From Bacillota bacterium (lineage in GTDB: Bacteria > Bacillota > Clostridia > Oscillospirales > Oscillospiraceae), in the NCBI GenBank assembly GCA_009781925.1, contig WQUU01000307.1, forward strand, positions 1 to 8,478: a stretch of DNA of 8,478 nucleotides. Reading direction: 5' to 3'. The notes under the pieces are model-generated. The model had not been told where the DNA came from. It made no database searches and worked only from the letters and a program-made list of their open reading frames with translations. Both the position numbers and the translations under genes were made by a program. Below are positions 5,746 through 8,478 of the stretch, piece by piece. Each line of letters begins with the position of its first letter. Positions within the stretch are counted from its first letter, which is position 1.

Positions 5746-6285
5746 CTATACCCCATATAAGTACCCGGTCTCAAGGAGCCGAGCGGCGGCTTTTTGTTCC
5801 GGTACAACAAACACTCTGCTGATCGGAGGGATATATTCCTTAGAACCCAAACGGATACCTGCCTCATAGAGTTTTTTGACGGCAATCCGCATAGCATCTA
5901 GGGGCATCATCAGGCAACGGGCAAAATATTCCGCGGCGGCCTCGCGCTCGTTTTGCTCCGAGTCTGATCCGTTGGCCGCGTCCAGACTCCCGTCATCGCT
6001 GTTCTCCAAAACGACGTGGCCGATTTCATGCGCGACAATAAAACGGGCGCTTTCAATATCAGCCGCCGCGATATTAATGGTGATCGTTCGGCTATTTTGT
6101 ACGGGATCGACTCGGATCGTGCCTGTAATGGTCGGGTCGGCCATCGGTTCATATAAAATCTTAAAACCCAATTTTTCCGCCAACATAATCGAGTCAAGCG
6201 GAATTGTCAGCTTATTCTCCCTGCGAATACTGTCCGCCATTTCGGCGATTTGGGCTTTTCTGTCTTCCGTAAGCTTAAACGCCAC
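5746..6285 (-). CDS. ImmA/IrrE-type zinc metallopeptidase
   Basis: This is a predicted cytoplasmic zinc protease of the family that includes ImmA of ICEBs1, which cleaves a phage-type repressor, and IrrE/PprI of Deinococcus, which cleaves DdrO after DNA damage. The 179 residues contain HEIGH at 86-90 in the stretch RFIVAHEIGHVVLE and a downstream EREAAAEYFARCLMMP (113-128). That second stretch supplies the third zinc ligand, probably E115, and the family's characteristic A.FA..LMMP ending. I chose the GTG at 6285 because AAGGAGG lies 7 bases upstream; an in-frame ATG at 6336 would add 17 Arg/Gly-rich residues. No repressor-type gene lies beside it in the operon, which is unusual for ImmA systems. 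The gene is coupled to the downstream membrane protein. A possible target is the small regulator at 4537-4743, but that is speculation. Confidence 0.9.
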   Translation of the reverse strand: MAFKLTEDRKAQIAEMADSIRRENKLTIPLDSIMLAEKLGFKILYEPMADPTITGTIRVDPVQNSRTITINIAAADIESARFIVAHEIGHVVLENSDDGSLDAANGSDSEQNEREAAAEYFARCLMMPLDAMRIAVKKLYEAGIRLGSKEYIPPISRVFVVPEQKAAARLLETGYLYGV

Positions 6286-6299
6286 AGAATTTCCTCCTT

Positions 6300-6332
6300 C
6301 TATGCCACCGCGCCTCCTGCGAAAAAACACAT
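6300..6332 (-). other. Possible 10-codon leader ORF before the ImmA-type gene
   Basis: On the minus strand an ATG at 6332 opens a 10-codon frame (MCFFAGGAVA) with GAGGTG 5 bases upstream (6338-6343). Its TAG lies directly before the peptidase's AAGGAGG. It could couple translation. It may equally be a by-product of the alternative peptidase start at 6336. Confidence 0.3.
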
Positions 6333-6450
6333 ACATTCACCTCAAAAAAACAGAACAGTGCTATATGATATGTGTTTTAAAGCGCCCAAAGCCCGAAACA
6401 AATCACAAACTTTCTGACGCCACGCAGTAAATTTTTGTTTAATTTAGTAC

Positions 6451-6519
6451 TTGACAACAACATAAAACAATTTAGCTCATCATAACACGTCGGGAACGGG
6501 TTGTCAACAGACTTGGCAA
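6451..6519. promoter_or_regulatory. Three TTG-N-CAA motifs around the ImmA operon promoter
   Basis: TTGACAA (6451-6457), TTGTCAA (6501-6507) and TTGGCAA (6513-6519) are small palindromes. The middle one overlaps the -35 box and extends to GTTGTCAAC, and the third extends to CTTGGCAAG. The last two are 12 bases apart. They may be binding sites for a regulator not encoded next to the operon. The rest of the leader (6337-6450) shows nothing clear. Confidence 0.35.
6479..6507 (-). promoter_or_regulatory. Sigma-A promoter of the ImmA-type operon
   Basis: Minus-strand TTGACA (6507-6502), a perfect -35, and TATGAT (6484-6479) are separated by 17 bases. The start would be near 6472, leaving an untranslated leader of about 185 bases before the GTG at 6285. 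That is long for a two-gene operon. Confidence 0.85.
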
Positions 6520-6544
6520 GGTTTCATGCGTTTTTAGGACATAA

Positions 6545-6572
6545 GCACCTCCAGCAAAAACGCCGGAGGTGC
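6545..6572 (-). terminator. Hairpin after groEL
   Basis: GCACCTCC (6545-6552) pairs with GGAGGTGC (6565-6572), and GC with GC inside across one A/C mismatch, closing a loop of 6 bases. It lies about 40 bases past the groEL stop. The downstream uridine run on the minus strand is poor (TTATGTCC), so termination may be imperfect. Confidence 0.6.
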
Positions 6573-6613
6573 CATGATTCATAATGAGTCTTTGTTTTCC
6601 GGGAACTTGCCCC

Positions 6614-8239
6614 TTAATACATCCCGCCCATGTCCGGCGCGGGAGCCGCCGGAGCCGGCGGCGTCGGGATATCCGACACCAGACTCTCCGTGGTGAGGAT
6701 CATGCTGGCGATGGAGGCGGCGTTCTCCAGGGCGCTGCGGCAGACCTTTGTCGGATCGATGATACCGACTTTGATCATGTCGCAGTACTGCTCCGCCGTG
6801 ACATCAAAGCCGTAATTGGTTTTCTTGGAGGTCTTGATGTTATTGAGAATGACCGCGCCCTCCAAGCCCGCGTTTTCGGCGATCTGCGCCGTGGGGGAGT
6901 CCAGAGCCTTCGCCACGATGATGGCGCCGGTCTTCTCGTCTCCCGCAAGGGTCTCGGCCAGGGCGGCCGCCGCCTCGCCCGCGAGGATATAGGCCGTGCC
7001 GCCGCCGGCGACAATGCCCTCTTCCACCGCCGCGCGGGTGGCGTTGAGCGCGTCCTCAATGCGCAGCTTTTTCTCCTTCATTTCGATCTCCGTCGCCGCG
7101 CCGACCTTGATGACGGCCACGCCGCCGGAGAGCTTTGCCAGGCGCTCTTGGAGCTTCTCCTTGTCATAGTCGGAGGTGGTGATCTCGATCTGATTGTTGA
7201 TCTGGCGGATGCGATCCTGGATGTCTTTCTGGTCGCCGGCGCCGTCCACGATGATGGTGTTTTCCTTGGAGACTTTCACCTGCCGGGCGCGGCCCAGGAC
7301 GGTGGCGTCGGCCTCTTTGAGTTCCATGCCGAGATCGGAGGAGACCACCTGGCCGCCGGTGAGCACGGCGATATCCTGGAGCATCTCCTTGCGGCGGTCG
7401 CCGAAACCGGGGGCCTTGACGCACACGCAGGTAAAGGTGCCGCGCAGTTTGTTGAGGATGATGGTGGCCAGGGCCTCGCCCTCCACGTCCTCGGCGATGA
7501 TGACAAGCTTGCGCCCGGTCTGGACGACCTGCTCCAAGAGCGGTAAAATATCCTGAATGTTGGAGATTTTCTTATCGGTGATGAGGATGAAAGCGTCGTC
7601 GATGACGGCCTCCATCTTCTCGCTGTCGGTGATCATATAGGGGGTCACATAGCCCCGGTCGAACTGCATGCCCTCGACGACCTCGGAGAAGGTCTCGGCG
7701 GTCTTAGACTCCTCCACGGTGATGACGCCGTTTTGACTGACTTTCTCCATGGCCTCGGCGATGAGCGCGCCGATGGTCTCGTCCCCGGAGGAGACGGTGC
7801 CCACGCGGGCGATATCCTTTGTGCCGGAGACGGGTTTGCTGTGCTCCCGGATGTCCGCGACGGCTGCTTCGGCCGCCTTGGCGATGCCGCGCTTCATGAT
7901 CATGGGATTCGCCCCGGCGGCCACATTTTTGAGGCCCTCCCGCACCATGACCTGCGCCAAAAGGGTGGCGGTGGTGGTGCCGTCGCCGGCCACGTCGTTG
8001 GTCTTGGTGCTGACCTCTTTGATGAGCTGCGCGCCCATGTTCTCAAAGGCGTTCTCCAGCTCGATCTCCTTGGCGATGGTCACGCCGTCGTTGGTGATGA
8101 GGGGGGCGCCGAACTTTTTGTCCAGCACCACGTTGCGGCCTTTGGGACCGAGGGTGATTTTCACGGTGTCGGCGAGCTGATTGACCCCGCGCTCCAAGGC
8201 GCGGCGGGCTTCCTCGCCATAGACGATTTGCTTTGCCAT
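6614..8239 (-). CDS. groEL: 60-kDa chaperonin GroEL
   Basis: This is the cytoplasmic tetradecameric chaperonin that folds proteins in an ATP-driven cavity capped by GroES. At 541 residues it has the usual full length. Visible signatures are the nucleotide-binding TLGPKGRNVVLD (29-40), TNDGVTIAKEIELE (49-62) with D51, and AGDGTTTATLLAQ (85-97) with D86, equivalent to E. coli D52 and D87. The signature RIEDALNATRAAVEEGIVAGGG contains the ATPase aspartate equivalent to D398. The C-terminus is Pro/Ala-rich and ends DMGGMY, with only one GGM unit in place of the longer GGM tail of E. coli. The ATG has AGGAGG 11 bases upstream and lies 23 bases after groES. Heat-shock control (a CIRCE/HrcA site) would lie upstream of groES, outside the window. 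The identification is secure. Confidence 0.99.
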   Translation of the reverse strand: MAKQIVYGEEARRALERGVNQLADTVKITLGPKGRNVVLDKKFGAPLITNDGVTIAKEIELENAFENMGAQLIKEVSTKTNDVAGDGTTTATLLAQVMVREGLKNVAAGANPMIMKRGIAKAAEAAVADIREHSKPVSGTKDIARVGTVSSGDETIGALIAEAMEKVSQNGVITVEESKTAETFSEVVEGMQFDRGYVTPYMITDSEKMEAVIDDAFILITDKKISNIQDILPLLEQVVQTGRKLVIIAEDVEGEALATIILNKLRGTFTCVCVKAPGFGDRRKEMLQDIAVLTGGQVVSSDLGMELKEADATVLGRARQVKVSKENTIIVDGAGDQKDIQDRIRQINNQIEITTSDYDKEKLQERLAKLSGGVAVIKVGAATEIEMKEKKLRIEDALNATRAAVEEGIVAGGGTAYILAGEAAAALAETLAGDEKTGAIIVAKALDSPTAQIAENAGLEGAVILNNIKTSKKTNYGFDVTAEQYCDMIKVGIIDPTKVCRSALENAASIASMILTTESLVSDIPTPPAPAAPAPDMGGMY

Positions 8240-8262
8240 ATCTTCTTATGCCTCCTAATATT

Positions 8263-8478
8263 TTACTCTTCGACTACCGCGAGAATATCGCTCTGCCGGA
8301 CGATGGTGTACTCCTCGCCGTCCACTTTCACAGTGGTGCCGGAGTATTTGCCGGTGATGACGCGCTCCCCGGCCTTGACCTCCATCTTGACCTCATTGCC
8401 GTCCACCATACCGCCGGGCCCCACGACGATGACCTCATAGATCTCCGGCTTTTCCTGCGCGCTTGAGGAGAGGATGAT
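8263..8478 (-). CDS. groES: 10-kDa co-chaperonin GroES, C-terminal part (cut by window edge)
   Basis: GroES forms the heptameric lid of the GroEL chamber. The 71 visible residues start with IILSSSAQEKPEIYEVIVVG, so the visible part begins at the IIL of the mobile loop that docks onto GroEL. They run through GKYSGTTVKVDGEEYTIVR to the stop with SDILAVVEE. Roughly 22-25 N-terminal residues are missing because the gene runs off the right edge. It is the first gene of the groES-groEL operon as far as visible. The length and motifs leave no serious alternative. Confidence 0.97.
   Translation of the reverse strand: MILSSSAQEKPEIYEVIVVGPGGMVDGNEVKMEVKAGERVITGKYSGTTVKVDGEEYTIVRQSDILAVVEE

Noticed and set aside
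5876..6430. Plus-strand frame of 184 codons opposite the ImmA-type gene
   Set aside because: The minus strand has HEIGH, a good ribosome-binding site and a promoter; the plus frame has none of these.
6584..7546. Plus-strand frame of 320 codons opposite groEL
   Set aside because: It is an Asp/Gly/Arg-rich shadow of groEL with no domain and no expression signals.

Overview
The window looks chromosomal and comes from a Firmicutes bacterium, most likely a moderately GC-rich member of the Clostridia (Oscillospirales-like). This placement is inference. It rests on the large, Alu-domain-containing SRP RNA next to dnaX, strong AGGAGG ribosome-binding sites, consensus sigma-A promoters with 17-base spacers, a nifS-iscU pair, and GC-rich palindromic intergenic repeats plus heptad arrays of a kind I associate with gut clostridia.

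Layout. Bases 1-2860 are a minus-strand housekeeping block. Transcription starts at a good promoter (2938-2966) and reads nifS (cysteine desulfurase) then iscU (Fe-S scaffold). The SRP RNA follows from its own promoter, which begins only 10 bases past the iscU stop, and then the 5' part of dnaX, which runs off the left edge. An inverted pair of heptad-repeat arrays and a hairpin covering the dnaX ribosome-binding site lie between the SRP RNA and dnaX. Divergent to nifS is a plus-strand lipoprotein with four Asp-box (BNR) repeats (3072-4124).

Bases 4125-6540 are an accessory-looking island. It holds a frameshifted C-terminal remnant of a SPASM radical SAM peptide maturase and a small Cro/CI-type regulator. 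Divergent from the regulator is a 56-residue protein gene with a consensus promoter; a 24-base near-palindrome overlaps its -35 box. A perfect 16-bp hairpin separates this from a converging two-gene operon: an ImmA/IrrE-type zinc metallopeptidase and a two-helix membrane protein whose GTG start is 2 bases after the peptidase stop. The operon has a consensus promoter surrounded by three TTG-N-CAA motifs.

Bases 6545-8478 are the groES-groEL chaperonin operon on the minus strand; groES is cut by the right edge.

The genes of the two housekeeping blocks cooperate in known ways: NifS supplies sulfur to IscU, and GroES caps GroEL. The most plausible unexplored unit is the ImmA-type peptidase with its coupled membrane protein, possibly a regulated proteolysis or stress/phage-response module. 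The nearby regulator with its palindromic operator is the second candidate. No function for either has been shown; both ideas are inference from architecture.
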